Shown one piece after another: positions 36,052 through 44,129 of a DNA stretch of 64,000 bases. The stretch is from Allobosea sp. WAO (lineage in GTDB: Bacteria > Pseudomonadota > Alphaproteobacteria > Rhizobiales > Beijerinckiaceae). The notes under the pieces are model-generated. The model searched no databases, was not told the origin of the DNA, and saw only the letters and a list, made by a program, of their open reading frames with translations. The DNA lies in NCBI RefSeq assembly GCF_001509835.1, contig NZ_JXTJ01000006.1, forward strand, positions 496,001-560,000, in the 5' to 3' direction. How positions within the stretch are numbered: position 1 is the stretch's first letter; the number at the start of each line of letters is the position of its first letter. Made by a program: the position numbers and the translations under genes.

Positions 36052-36885
36052 ATGAAGCTCCCCATGATCGGGGCGGCCGTGCTGGCTGCCGCCATGACAA
36101 TGGCCGCAGGCCACCTGACCGCGCAGTCGCAACCGCTCGACGATAGCGAAAAGGAAATCGAGCGCTATCGCCAGATGCTCTCGGACCCGTTCTCCAATCC
36201 GGGCTTCCTGGCAGTCGACCGCGGCGAGGTGCTGTGGGCGGAGAAGCGCGGCACCAAGAATGTCTCCCTCGAAGCCTGCGATCTCGGCGAGGGGCCGGGC
36301 AAGCTCGAAGGCGCCTTCGCCAAGCTGCCGCGCTATTTCGCCGATGCAGACAAGGTGATGGATACCGAGCAGCGCCTGCTCTGGTGCATGGACAAGCTCC
36401 AGGGGCTCGACACCAAGGACGTGGTGCTGCGGCGCTTTTCGGGGCCGGCCCGGGCCTCCGACATGGAGGATCTCGTCGCCTTCATCGCCAACAAGTCGAG
36501 CGAGATGAAGATCGAGCCGCAGCTCTCCCATCCCAAGGAGAAGGAGATGGCGGCGGTCGGCGAGGCGCTGTTCTACACCCGCGGCGGCGTCAACGATTTC
36601 TCCTGCGCCACCTGCCATGCTGAGGAAGGCAAGCGCATCCGTCTGCAGGGCCTGCCGAATCTCTCGGTGAAGGGCAAGACCGCGCAGGAGACGATGGCTT
36701 CCTGGCCGACCTATCGCGTTTCGCAGAGCGCGCTGCGCACCATGCAGCACCGGCTCTGGGACTGCTATCGCCAGCAGCGTTGGCCGGTGCCCGGCTATGG
36801 CACCGACGCCCTGACCGCTCTCACCGTCTTCCTGCAGAAGCAGGCCGAAGGCGGCGAGATCAAGGTTCCGTCGATCAAGCGCTGA
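36052..36885 (+). CDS. soxA: SoxA, catalytic cytochrome of SoxAX
   Basis: A 277-residue periplasmic cytochrome that with SoxX joins thiosulfate to the SoxY cysteine. Signal peptide to about residue 24. The single heme motif CATCH is at residues 185-189, and the active-site persulfide Cys is in HRLWDCYRQ (Cys238). The N-terminal half has two cysteines ([18 protein letters not shown]) that would form a disulfide where diheme SoxA proteins hold a second heme, so this is the monoheme type. ATG 36052 follows AAGGGCAAGGG; an earlier codon at 35986 is rejected because it would bury the signal. Confidence 0.95.
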   Translation: MKLPMIGAAVLAAAMTMAAGHLTAQSQPLDDSEKEIERYRQMLSDPFSNPGFLAVDRGEVLWAEKRGTKNVSLEACDLGEGPGKLEGAFAKLPRYFADADKVMDTEQRLLWCMDKLQGLDTKDVVLRRFSGPARASDMEDLVAFIANKSSEMKIEPQLSHPKEKEMAAVGEALFYTRGGVNDFSCATCHAEEGKRIRLQGLPNLSVKGKTAQETMASWPTYRVSQSALRTMQHRLWDCYRQQRWPVPGYGTDALTALTVFLQKQAEGGEIKVPSIKR

Positions 36886-36896
36886 GGGGCAACGAG

Positions 36897-37505
36897 ATGA
36901 TGAAGCACGCATTCGCCGCCGCCGCGCTCCTGCTCTGCGCCGGCCCGGCCTTCGCCGATGAGCGGCCGAGCCAGGCCGTGATCGACGCCTATCTCGCCGC
37001 GACCTTTGGCAAGGCGCCGCCGGAATGGCAGGCCAGGATCAAGCCGGACGAGACGCTCGCCGTCTGCAACACGACGCGCAACAACCCGTCCTCGGCGGAA
37101 TCCGACGCGATCCTGAAGCGCGAATCAGCGCGCGTCTCCTATCCCGCCGACGGAAAATTCCTCGGCGACTGGAAGAAGGGCTACCAGGTCGCGAATAACG
37201 GGCGCGGCGGCCAGTTCTCCGATCCGCCGAACACAGTCTCCGGCGGCAACTGCTTCGCCTGCCACCAACTTGACCCCAAGGAGGTCAGCTACGGCACGCT
37301 CGGCCCGAGTCTGGCCGCCTATGGCAAGGACCGGAAATACGATCCGGAGACGATCAAGGACGCCTACACCAAGATCTACAACTCGATGGCTGTGGTGCCC
37401 TGCTCGAACATGCCGCGCTTCGGCGTCAACAAGGTGCTCGACGAGCAGCAGATCAAGGATGTGATGGCCTATCTGTTCGACCCGGAATCGCCGGTGAACA
37501 AGTAG
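36897..37505 (+). CDS. soxX: SoxX, cytochrome subunit of SoxAX
   Basis: A 202-residue periplasmic cytochrome with signal peptide MMKHAFAAAALLLCAGPAFA and heme motif CFACH at about residue 119 (SGGNCFACHQLDPKE). The axial Met ligand is probably in PCSNMPRFGVN. It takes up the electrons released when SoxA binds thiosulfate. It starts 11 bp after soxA with GAGGGG upstream; two adjacent ATG codons are possible starts. The order soxA-soxX is the reverse of the Paracoccus order. Confidence 0.95.
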   Translation: MMKHAFAAAALLLCAGPAFADERPSQAVIDAYLAATFGKAPPEWQARIKPDETLAVCNTTRNNPSSAESDAILKRESARVSYPADGKFLGDWKKGYQVANNGRGGQFSDPPNTVSGGNCFACHQLDPKEVSYGTLGPSLAAYGKDRKYDPETIKDAYTKIYNSMAVVPCSNMPRFGVNKVLDEQQIKDVMAYLFDPESPVNK

Positions 37506-37558
37506 CGGGCTCGGCTCGCCCCGGTTCGGGGCGGGGGCGTTCGACCGGATATTCGAGC

Positions 37559-37592
37559 AACGCCGCCTTCATGGCGGCGTTGTCGTTTCTCA
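37559..37592 (+). terminator. Terminator after soxX
   Basis: AACGCCGCC (37559-37567) pairs with GGCGGCGTT (37573-37581), loop TTCAT, followed by GTCGTTTCTC. A smaller GC hairpin (CGCCCC/GGGGCG) precedes it near 37517. The rest of the 337-bp gap up to soxW holds only the repeat at 37668. Confidence 0.7.
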
Positions 37593-37667
37593 TTGGCTTT
37601 GTCCAAGGGGCGCCGCTCTGCTCTGGCAGTCATCGAAGAGGCTCAGTGCTTGTTCGAGATTTTGTAC

Positions 37668-37788
37668 AGCCCTCATCCTGAGGAGCCATTCCGCCAGGGA
37701 TGGCGTCTCGAAGGATGTTCCAGGAGGCTCTGGACCAAGCTGGAGCATCCTTCGAGACGCTGCTGCGCAGCTCCTCAGGATGAGGGCT
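37668..37788. repeat. Dispersed palindromic repeat, copy 2
   Basis: Same family as 921-1036: outer arms CCCTCATCCTGAGGAGC and GCTCCTCAGGATGAGGG, inner arms GTCTCGAAGGATG and CATCCTTCGAGAC. The centre and loops differ, with compensating changes where arms pair. It lies between the converging soxX and soxW genes. Confidence 0.85.
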
Positions 37789-37842
37789 CTCGGAGCTCTG
37801 CAGCGGCTTCCAGCACGCAGCTGCGTCTCGGCGGTGGGAGAA

Positions 37843-38415
37843 TCAACCGGACTTGACCGGGTTGCGCTTCAGCCAGTCGGGGAAGGGCGCGCTCTCATAG
37901 CCCTTCTCGCGGACATAGCGGAACATCGCGAGGAATTGCGGGGGATCGAGCAGGCCGGGCATGCGCGCGACCTCGCGCTCCTGCGGCTTACGCCCCTTCA
38001 GCCCGTCCGCGCTTTCGGGCAGGAACTGGATCGTCGGGGTGAACCTGACGCCGTAGCGCTCGCCGAGCTGCTTCTCGCCGAGCTTGGCGCCGTCGAAATC
38101 CGTAACCTCGCGGGCGCCGATATGGTTAAGGTGCAGCACCTCGAAATTCGCCTTGATGTAGCCCTCGATGGCGGGGTCGGCGAGATGGACCTCGTGCATG
38201 CGCCGGCAGGCCGGGCAGCCCTTCAGCCCCCACATGATGGCGAGCCGCTTGCCATTGGTGGTTGCGGTCTGCAGGTCCTCGGGAAGGTCGAGGAAGCTCT
38301 CGAGATACCAGTCGAGATGGTAGAGCCCGTCCTCGCCCAGCGTGGCGCGGGCGGCAGCCGGCCCGGTCAGCGTCGCCGCGAGGGCGGTGCCCAGCAGGGT
38401 TCTGCGCGTCAGCAT
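37843..38415 (-). CDS. soxW: SoxW, periplasmic thioredoxin
   Basis: A 190-residue exported thioredoxin-like protein with a signal starting MLTRRTLLGTALAATLTG and an active site CPAC in WGLKGCPACRRMHEVH. SoxW receives electrons from the membrane protein SoxV and reduces Sox components such as the SoxY disulfide. It follows soxV by 10 bp in one unit. Confidence 0.9.
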   Translation of the reverse strand: MLTRRTLLGTALAATLTGPAAARATLGEDGLYHLDWYLESFLDLPEDLQTATTNGKRLAIMWGLKGCPACRRMHEVHLADPAIEGYIKANFEVLHLNHIGAREVTDFDGAKLGEKQLGERYGVRFTPTIQFLPESADGLKGRKPQEREVARMPGLLDPPQFLAMFRYVREKGYESAPFPDWLKRNPVKSG

Positions 38416-38425
38416 GAGCCTCTCC

Positions 38426-39166
38426 CTATCCGATCGTGCCGAGGGCCGGGAATGTCTGGAGCAGCCAGCCGGCCAGAACCGGCATGGTGCCGGTCATGAA
38501 CAGCAGGCCGGTGATGACGAGGGCCGCGCCCATGGTCTTCTCGACCACCGGCATGTGCCGCCGGAAGCGCGCCATCAGATTGAGGAAGGGGCCGGCGAGC
38601 ACCGCGGCGAGCAGGAAGGGCACGCCGATCCCCAGCGAATAGGCGGCGAGCAGCGTTGCGCCGCGCACGGCGGTGCCTTCCGCGCCGGCGACCATCAGCA
38701 CCGTCGCCAGCACCGGTCCGACGCAGGGCGTCCAGCCGAAGGCGAAGGCGAGGCCGACGAGATAGGCCCCGACAATGCTCGCCGGCTTGCGCTCGGTCTG
38801 AAAGCGCGCCTCGCGATAGAGCAATGGAATCCGCAGCCAGCCGAGGAAGTGCAGGCCCATGATCAGGATCAGCGCGCCGGCGATGATCGAGAGCGTCTCG
38901 AAATAGGTGGTGACGACGGCGCCGATGGTCGAGGCGGTGGCGCCGAGCGCGACGAAGACGGTGGTGAAGCCGAGCACGAAGGCGCCGGCCATCATGACGA
39001 TCCGGCGCGACTGGCGGGCCTCAAGCCGACCGCCCGAGCCCGACAGCTCGCCGATGCCGACGCCGGCCAGGAAGCAGAGATAGGGCGGCACCAAAGGCAG
39101 CACGCAGGGGCTGAGGAAGGAGAGCAGCCCGGCGATGAAAGCGCCGGCGATCGAGATGTCGAACAC
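38426..39166 (-). CDS. soxV: SoxV, CcdA-family membrane electron carrier
   Basis: A 246-residue protein with six hydrophobic segments that moves reducing power from cytoplasmic thioredoxin to periplasmic SoxW. The two membrane cysteines are in FLSPCVLPLVPPYL and FGWTPCVGPVLA. The frame has no ATG near the beginning of the first helix; GTG 39166 (FDISIAGAF follows) with AGGCAGGAT upstream is the likely start. An ATG far upstream in the same frame runs through soxS and is rejected. It shares a 51-bp divergent region with soxS. Confidence 0.9.
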   Translation of the reverse strand: MFDISIAGAFIAGLLSFLSPCVLPLVPPYLCFLAGVGIGELSGSGGRLEARQSRRIVMMAGAFVLGFTTVFVALGATASTIGAVVTTYFETLSIIAGALILIMGLHFLGWLRIPLLYREARFQTERKPASIVGAYLVGLAFAFGWTPCVGPVLATVLMVAGAEGTAVRGATLLAAYSLGIGVPFLLAAVLAGPFLNLMARFRRHMPVVEKTMGAALVITGLLFMTGTMPVLAGWLLQTFPALGTIG

Positions 39167-39185
39167 GCTCTGATCCTGCCTCTGG

Positions 39186-39200
39186 TTTATATATCTGAAT
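39186..39200. promoter_or_regulatory. AT-rich candidate SoxR site between soxV and soxS
   Basis: TTTATATATCTGAAT lies in the 51-bp gap; on the other strand it reads ATTCAGATATATAAA. It matches at most positions the palindrome at 41358-41373 and shares ATTCAnAtATA with the site at 43281. Confidence 0.5.
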
Positions 39201-39217
39201 ACGACTATGTTAACGCG

Positions 39218-39628
39218 ATGAATGCAACCGCCAATGTCATGCGCGCCTTGCTGGTCGCCTCTGCGCTGCTGCTGCCGGCGATGGCGGCACGCGGCACCGA
39301 GCTCCTGATGTTCGAGCGTGCGGGCTGTGTCTGGTGCGAGCGCTGGGACCGCGAGGTCGCGCCGGGCTATGACAGGACGGTGGAAGGGCGCGCCGCGCCG
39401 CTGCGCCGGATCGACCTCGGCAAGGGCGGTCCGCCCGAACCGGGCCTCGCGAGGCCGGTGCGCTATACACCGACCTTCGTGCTTGTTTCGGAGGGACGCG
39501 AGGTCGGCCGGATCACCGGCTATCTGAGCAACGACACATTCTGGGGTTTGCTTGGCAAGATGCTTGCTGACATAGAAAATCCCATTCAGCGAACGGGCAG
39601 CCTGCCCGCCACGATGGACAGACAATGA
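39218..39628 (+). CDS. soxS: SoxS-like periplasmic thioredoxin
   Basis: A 136-residue thioredoxin-fold protein with a hydrophobic export signal (RALLVASALLLPAMAARG) and redox motif CVWC in FERAGCVWCERWDREVAPGY; a cis-Pro follows in VRYTPTFVL. In Paracoccus, SoxS is a periplasmic thioredoxin encoded beside soxR and soxV and helps keep SoxY reduced. The same placement is seen here: divergent from soxV and overlapping soxR by ATGA. ATG 39218 is used; ATG 39239 is a second option. Confidence 0.82.
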   Translation: MNATANVMRALLVASALLLPAMAARGTELLMFERAGCVWCERWDREVAPGYDRTVEGRAAPLRRIDLGKGGPPEPGLARPVRYTPTFVLVSEGREVGRITGYLSNDTFWGLLGKMLADIENPIQRTGSLPATMDRQ

Positions 39629-40002
39629 CCGCGATCGTTTCCAAGGCTCTTGAGACCGAGCTGCGCGACGGCGAGGAATTCTCGCCCGAGCTCGATGTCC
39701 TGATGCGGAAGGCGCGCAAGGCGAGCGATTTCCTCAAGGCGCTCTCGCACGAAAACCGCCTCCTGCTGCTCTGCCTGCTCGCCGAGCGCGAGCGCACGGT
39801 GACCGAGCTGGAGCATATTCTTTCGCTGCGTCAGCCCATGGTGTCGCAGCAACTGGCGCGGCTGCGGCTCGACCAGCTGGTGACGACGCGGCGCGACGGC
39901 AAGGCGATCTATTACAGCCTCGCCAATGACGATGTCCGGCGCATGATCTCGGTGATCTACGATATCTTCTGCGGACCGCAGAAGCCGGCGAACGAGGATT
40001 GA
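39625..40002 (+). CDS. soxR: ArsR-type repressor SoxR, SqrR/BigR-like persulfide sensor
   Basis: A 125-residue winged-helix repressor of the ArsR family: FLKALSHENRLLLLCLLAER, then recognition helix SLRQPMVSQQLARLR. Cys50 and Cys116 are 66 residues apart, the same spacing as the two cysteines of SqrR and BigR that form a polysulfide bridge when reactive sulfur is present and so release DNA. No metal-binding CxC is present. It is the expected regulator of the whole island; it starts inside the soxS stop. Confidence 0.9.
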   Translation: MTAIVSKALETELRDGEEFSPELDVLMRKARKASDFLKALSHENRLLLLCLLAERERTVTELEHILSLRQPMVSQQLARLRLDQLVTTRRDGKAIYYSLANDDVRRMISVIYDIFCGPQKPANED

Positions 40003-40037
40003 CCAGAAAAATGCTCCCGTTGCCCGGGCGCTGAACC

Positions 40038-41114
40038 GTGACGCCGCTTTCCCCCTGGGCCGTAACTCTGGTCGGCGTCGCAATCGGCGCCGTCTGCGGC
40101 TTCACCGTAAGGCGGGCGCGCCTCTGCTCCTTCGGCGCCATCGAGGATTTCTGGATCGGCGGCGATACCCGCCGTCTGCGGATTTTCGGACTGGCGCTGG
40201 CGGTCGCGCTGTTCGGCACGCAGTTCATGGTCTGGCGCGGCGATCTGTCGCCTGAATTCTCGACCTATCTGCCGAGCGCGCTGCCCTGGTTCTCCATCCT
40301 CCTCGGCAGCACCTTGTTCGGCATCGGCATGGCGCTGGTCGGAACCTGTAGCTTCGGCTCGTTGATCCGGCTCGGTTCCGGCGATCTGCGCAGCCTGATC
40401 GTGATGATGGTCTTCGGCGCCGTCGCTTATGCGACCTTACGCGGCATCCTGGCGCCGCTGCGGATCGATGTCCTGGAGAAGGTCGCGGTCGCCGTGCCCG
40501 GATCGGTACAGGGCGATCTGCCCTCGGTGCTGCAATGGCTGGGGTTGGGGGATCTTCGGCTCGCGCTCGGCATCGTCGCACCGGCCCTGCTGATCGGCAC
40601 CGTGCTGATCGACCGCCGGCTGCGGCGTTCGCCGCGCCTTCTGCTCGCCGGGCTGACGCTCGGGCTCGGCGTTGTGCTGGGCTGGTGGGTGACGGGCGTC
40701 GCCATTGACGAGTTCGCGCTCAACCCGCGCACGCAGAGCCTGACCTTCGTCTCGCCGGTCGGCCGGGCGCTCTATGCGGTGCTGACCACCCCGGTCGGGC
40801 TGTTCGATTTCGGCGTCGGCACGATCGTCGGCGTGGTCTGCGGCTCCTTCGCCTCGGCGCTGTTCGACGCCGAATTCCGCTGGGAAGCCTTCGACGACCA
40901 TCACGAGATGCGCCGGCATCTGCTCGGCGCGGTGCTGATGGGCGGCGGCGGCGTGCTCGCCGGCGGTTGCACGATCGGGCAGGGCATTTCGGCCGGCTCG
41001 ATGATGGCGCTGTCCTGGCCGTTGGCGATCGGCGGCATGATGATCGGCGCGAGACTCGGCATCGCCTTCCTGATGGAAGGCTCGATCCGCAACCTCTTCA
41101 TCTTCCGCCGCTGA
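40038..41114 (+). CDS. soxT: YeeE/YedE family transporter, SoxT-like
   Basis: A 358-residue membrane protein with about ten hydrophobic segments and the conserved Cys motifs of the YeeE family: RRARLCSFGAIEDF, VGTCSFGSLIRLG and AGGCTIGQGISAG. Relatives import thiosulfate (TsuA) by passing it between such cysteines; soxT genes lie beside soxR in other thiosulfate oxidisers. GTG 40038 is the start. It likely moves a sulfur compound inward, perhaps as an inducing signal for SoxR, which is inference. Confidence 0.85.
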   Translation: MTPLSPWAVTLVGVAIGAVCGFTVRRARLCSFGAIEDFWIGGDTRRLRIFGLALAVALFGTQFMVWRGDLSPEFSTYLPSALPWFSILLGSTLFGIGMALVGTCSFGSLIRLGSGDLRSLIVMMVFGAVAYATLRGILAPLRIDVLEKVAVAVPGSVQGDLPSVLQWLGLGDLRLALGIVAPALLIGTVLIDRRLRRSPRLLLAGLTLGLGVVLGWWVTGVAIDEFALNPRTQSLTFVSPVGRALYAVLTTPVGLFDFGVGTIVGVVCGSFASALFDAEFRWEAFDDHHEMRRHLLGAVLMGGGGVLAGGCTIGQGISAGSMMALSWPLAIGGMMIGARLGIAFLMEGSIRNLFIFRR

Positions 41115-41357
41115 GGGCAGCGAGCTTCGACGTCCCCCGGCGGCGATATGCGCCGTCAGTACATGGCAGGCGGTCGAGGCGTCGGTGAGACAGCTTGCCG
41201 TGCGCGCGACCTGCACGGGCGGGGCGCACGCGCCGGAGCCGCAAGCCCGGAAATCGCTGCGTTGTTTGATCGGTATCATCGAACGGTGGCTCAACAGCTT
41301 TCACAATCGTGGCCATGGGTCAGCCATGCTGCACAGCAAGGCAATTTACATTCTATA

Positions 41358-41373
41358 ATTCATATATATGAAT
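41358..41373. promoter_or_regulatory. Perfect AT-rich palindrome, candidate SoxR operator
   Basis: ATTCATATATATGAAT is a perfect 16-bp palindrome inside an AT-rich stretch (41341-41390), 31 bp before the DUF2892 gene. The remainder of the 289-bp gap after soxT holds no clear gene. Confidence 0.6.
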
Positions 41374-41403
41374 ATAAATATGTCATAGCCATGGAGCAGA
41401 TCG

Positions 41404-41625
41404 ATGAATGTCGGTGTTCTTGATCGCTGGGTGCGTTTCGTCGTCGGGATCGTGCTCGTCATGGCGGCCTTCGTCTCGCCGCTGGCCGAGCTCGTCGCCA
41501 GCTGGGGAGCGTGGAAATACGCGCTGACGGCCTGGGGCGTGGTCATGCTGGCGACGGCGCTGTTCCGCTTCTGCCCGGCTTACACGCTGCTAGGCATCCG
41601 CACCTGCCCGCACAAGCCGCTCTGA
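41404..41625 (+). CDS. DUF2892 (YgaP-type) small membrane protein
   Basis: A 73-residue protein with two transmembrane helices (FVVGIVLVMAAFVSPLAELV and ALTAWGVVMLATALFRF) and the Cys-rich end FCPAYTLLGIRTCPHK, typical of the DUF2892 domain found at the C-terminus of the membrane rhodanese YgaP. A rhodanese gene follows 44 bp later, so the two together may do what fused YgaP does: transfer sulfane sulfur at the membrane. Confidence 0.85.
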   Translation: MNVGVLDRWVRFVVGIVLVMAAFVSPLAELVASWGAWKYALTAWGVVMLATALFRFCPAYTLLGIRTCPHKPL

Positions 41626-41669
41626 GCAGCGCGGCGCAGGCATAGCAGGGACCGGTGAGGGACATCCGC

Positions 41670-42299
41670 ATGAAACGCCAGATCGCCATCCTGTCGGCCA
41701 TCGTCATGGCCGCTGCAGCATCTTCCGCCTTGGCGCAGGCTCCGGTTGTTCCCGGCGCCGGCCCGGCTGCCAATGCTGCCGCCCAGGCGCAGGCCGCCAT
41801 TCCGAAGGCCAAGCAGACCTCGCTCGGCCTCTATATGCGACCGCGCGAGGCTGCGGAGGCGATGAGCCGGGACGGCGCCCGCACCTTGTTCGTCGACGTA
41901 CGGACCCGGGCCGAGATGATGTTCACCGGCTGGGCGCCTGTCATCGACGGCCATGTCCCCTTCGTCGAGGTGACCGAGTTCTGGGACTGGGACGACAAGG
42001 AAGGGCGCTACAAGCTCGATGCGAACCCGGTCTTCAGCCGGGACGTCGAGCGTCTGCTGGCCGCCAAGGGGCTGACCAAGAACGACCGCGTCATCCTGAT
42101 GTGCCGTTCCGGCGACCGCTCGGCCCGCGCCGCCGACAAGCTGGCCGAGGCCGGCTTCACCCAGGTCTACAGCCAGTATGAGGGCTTCGAGGGCGATGCG
42201 TCCTCTTACGGCCAGCGTACGGTCAATGGCTGGAAGAACGCCGGGCTGCCCTGGACCTACAAGCCCGACAAGGCGAAGTTCTACGCTGCGGGACAATGA
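41670..42299 (+). CDS. Periplasmic rhodanese-domain protein
   Basis: A 209-residue exported protein with signal MKRQIAILSAIVMAAAASSALA. The rhodanese domain has the first half LFVDVRTRAEMMFTG and the active-site loop VILMCRSGDRSARAAD with catalytic Cys; a Trp-rich end follows (NGWKNAGLPWTYK). It should carry a persulfide and move sulfane sulfur. ATG 41670 is preferred over GTG 41655 because it begins the signal peptide directly. Confidence 0.88.
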   Translation: MKRQIAILSAIVMAAAASSALAQAPVVPGAGPAANAAAQAQAAIPKAKQTSLGLYMRPREAAEAMSRDGARTLFVDVRTRAEMMFTGWAPVIDGHVPFVEVTEFWDWDDKEGRYKLDANPVFSRDVERLLAAKGLTKNDRVILMCRSGDRSARAADKLAEAGFTQVYSQYEGFEGDASSYGQRTVNGWKNAGLPWTYKPDKAKFYAAGQ

Positions 42300-42350
42300 G
42301 CCCGGGCGGCACGCCGGCAAGGCCGGCGCAGCCCGCGTCCCGGGGGGCGC

Positions 42351-43253
42351 TCAGCTGCCGGTGACGAAGCGATAGGCGCTGCCGTCGCGCTCGACGCGGC
42401 CGATGGCGCCGTCGAGATGATAGCCGATCACCTGCGCCTTCTCGTTCGCGGCGCGGTCGAGCAGGCGGCGCCGGGTCGCGACCGCGAGCGCCGCGTCATG
42501 ATCCGTGGCCGGGCTCCACTCGGGGTGGGCGAAGGAGGCGACCTTATGCGTCAGCGCGTCGCCGAGCACGAAGACCGGGCCGCTCGCATCCTTGAGCTCG
42601 AATGAGACATGGCCCGGCGTATGGCCGGCCGTGTCGAAGGCGGCGACGCCCGGCACCCATTCCGAGCCGGCATCGTGCAGCTCCAGCGAGGCGCCCAGCG
42701 CCTTGACGATGCGCTGCGCCCCGGCGGCGAAGGCGTGCCGGTCCTCGGGCAGCTTTTCGTAGACTTTGGCGTCGGTCCAGAAGGCGACCTCGCGCCGGTG
42801 GGCATGCCAGCGGGCCTTCGGAAAGAGCGGCGCGTCGAAATCGTCGAGCGCACCCCAGAAATGGTCGGGGTGGAGATGCGTGAACAGGACATGGGTGACG
42901 CTGTCCGGCGCGATGCCGGCAGCTTCCAGGCTGGCGGCGAGCTTGCCGGTGCCGGGCAGGAAATTGGCGCCCGAGCCGCAATCGAAGACGATGACCTGAT
43001 CGCCCTGCCTGAAGCAGGTGACGTTCAGCACGCTGACCGACGGGCCGCTGGCCTTGGTCGCCTGGGCGATCGCATCGAGCGGGACATCACGCGCCAGCAT
43101 CGATTGCGGCAGCTCGAAACTGCCGTCGCTGAGGATCGAGATCGCCCGCTCGCCCTGCCTGGCCGTGGCGACAACCTGGGACAGGGCGCCCGAAGCGGAG
43201 CTGGCCAGCGCAGCGGCCGCGCCACCGAGCAACATGTCGCGACGGTTCAGCAT
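42351..43253 (-). CDS. Exported metallo-beta-lactamase-fold hydrolase
   Basis: A 300-residue enzyme. The signal MLNRRDMLLGGAAAALASSA has the twin-arginine pattern. The metal site is FTHLHPDHFWGALD (HxHxDH), with further ligands in DTAGHTPGHVSFEL and LGDALTH. The family includes thiol-ester and quorum lactone hydrolases and SoxH-type proteins of sox clusters; position at the island edge and the AT-rich site in front suggest a sulfur role, unproven. GGGGAGG precedes ATG 43253. It converges with the rhodanese gene. Confidence 0.85.
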   Translation of the reverse strand: MLNRRDMLLGGAAAALASSASGALSQVVATARQGERAISILSDGSFELPQSMLARDVPLDAIAQATKASGPSVSVLNVTCFRQGDQVIVFDCGSGANFLPGTGKLAASLEAAGIAPDSVTHVLFTHLHPDHFWGALDDFDAPLFPKARWHAHRREVAFWTDAKVYEKLPEDRHAFAAGAQRIVKALGASLELHDAGSEWVPGVAAFDTAGHTPGHVSFELKDASGPVFVLGDALTHKVASFAHPEWSPATDHDAALAVATRRRLLDRAANEKAQVIGYHLDGAIGRVERDGSAYRFVTGS

Positions 43254-43280
43254 GGATCCTCCCCAGGATTGTGTTCGATG

Positions 43281-43305
43281 TATCTTTATCTTTGAATATA
43301 TCTTG
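43281..43305. promoter_or_regulatory. AT-rich candidate SoxR site before the metallo-hydrolase
   Basis: TATCTTTATC followed by TTTGAATATA lies 28-50 bp upstream of the leftward gene; on that strand ATTCAAAGATA fits the ATTCAnAtATA pattern of the other two sites with one mismatch. Confidence 0.45.
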
Positions 43306-43473
43306 TTTCCGAACTGCGGCAAGCCGGCCTTGTGCCGGTTGTCGCAGGGGCAGGGAGGTGCCCGGCGCGTGTCCGGCTTGCAGATGACCGCATTGACCTC
43401 GCTCCGGCCGCGGAAGATGGTCCGCGCCTCATCGGAAGGTTGCGGCCATGGCGGCTGCGCCCTGGAGGCTGGA

Positions 43474-43947
43474 ATGTCGAAGGCGACAAGGGCGACGAAG
43501 GCGCTGGAGCAGGCGGGCGTCGCCTTCACCGTCCACAGCTATGATTACGATCCCGGGGCCGACAAGGTCGGCCTGCAGGCGGCCGAGGCCCTGGGCGAGC
43601 CGCCGCAGCGCGTGCTCAAGACCCTGATGGCGCTGGTCGACGGCAAACCGGCCTGCGTAATCGTGCCGTCCGATCGCGAGGTCTCGATGAAGAAGCTCGC
43701 CGCGGCCTTCGGCGGCAAGTCGGCCCAGATGATGAAGCCGCCCGAGGCCGAGCGGCTGACCGGCTACAAGGTCGGCGGCATCAGCCCTTTCGGGCAGATG
43801 CGGCGGATCCCGACCGCGATCGAAGAGCAGGCGCTGGCGCATGAGCAGGTCTATCTCAACGGCGGCCAGCGCGGATTGCAGCTTCGGATGCGACCGGCCG
43901 ATCTGGTCTCGGCGCTGAACGCCATCGTCGCGCCGGTTGTCGCCTGA
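43474..43947 (+). CDS. ybaK: YbaK-type Cys-tRNA(Pro) deacylase
   Basis: A 157-residue cytoplasmic editing protein that removes cysteine wrongly attached to tRNA-Pro. It opens MSKATRATKALEQAGVAFTV and has the conserved AAEALGEPPQRVLKTLMALV, VPSDREVSMKKLAAAFGGKS and GYKVGGISPFG segments of the YbaK/EbsC family, including the catalytic Lys in VLKTL. GGAGG with good spacing supports ATG 43474. Confidence 0.93.
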   Translation: MSKATRATKALEQAGVAFTVHSYDYDPGADKVGLQAAEALGEPPQRVLKTLMALVDGKPACVIVPSDREVSMKKLAAAFGGKSAQMMKPPEAERLTGYKVGGISPFGQMRRIPTAIEEQALAHEQVYLNGGQRGLQLRMRPADLVSALNAIVAPVVA

Positions 43948-44045
43948 GGCAGGTTTTCCGGCGGCTCCGAAAGCCGCTCGACCGCGCGGGCGAGGGCGGT
44001 TTGGCGCCGCTCGGAATGGCACTGGCGGCAGGCCGGATGCCAAGC

Positions 44046-44060
44046 ATAGCCAATATCTAT
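44046..44060. promoter_or_regulatory. LysR-type box upstream of the TRAP operon
   Basis: ATAGCCAATATCTAT, an ATAG-N7-CTAT dyad containing the T-N11-A core of LysR sites, 70 bp before dctP. The identical 15-mer, inverted, recurs at 48806-48820 in front of ridA, inside the end of the lysR gene. Confidence 0.7.
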
Positions 44061-44129
44061 TTGCCAGCCACGCTCATGCCCCAAACAATCACGGGCATAG
44101 CTACAAAGCCGCATAGAGGGGTAAAAACC

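Noticed and set aside
41148..41423. 91-codon frame between soxT and the DUF2892 gene
   Set aside because: It runs through the AT-rich operator and overlaps the next gene; no ribosome binding site and no protein-like pattern.
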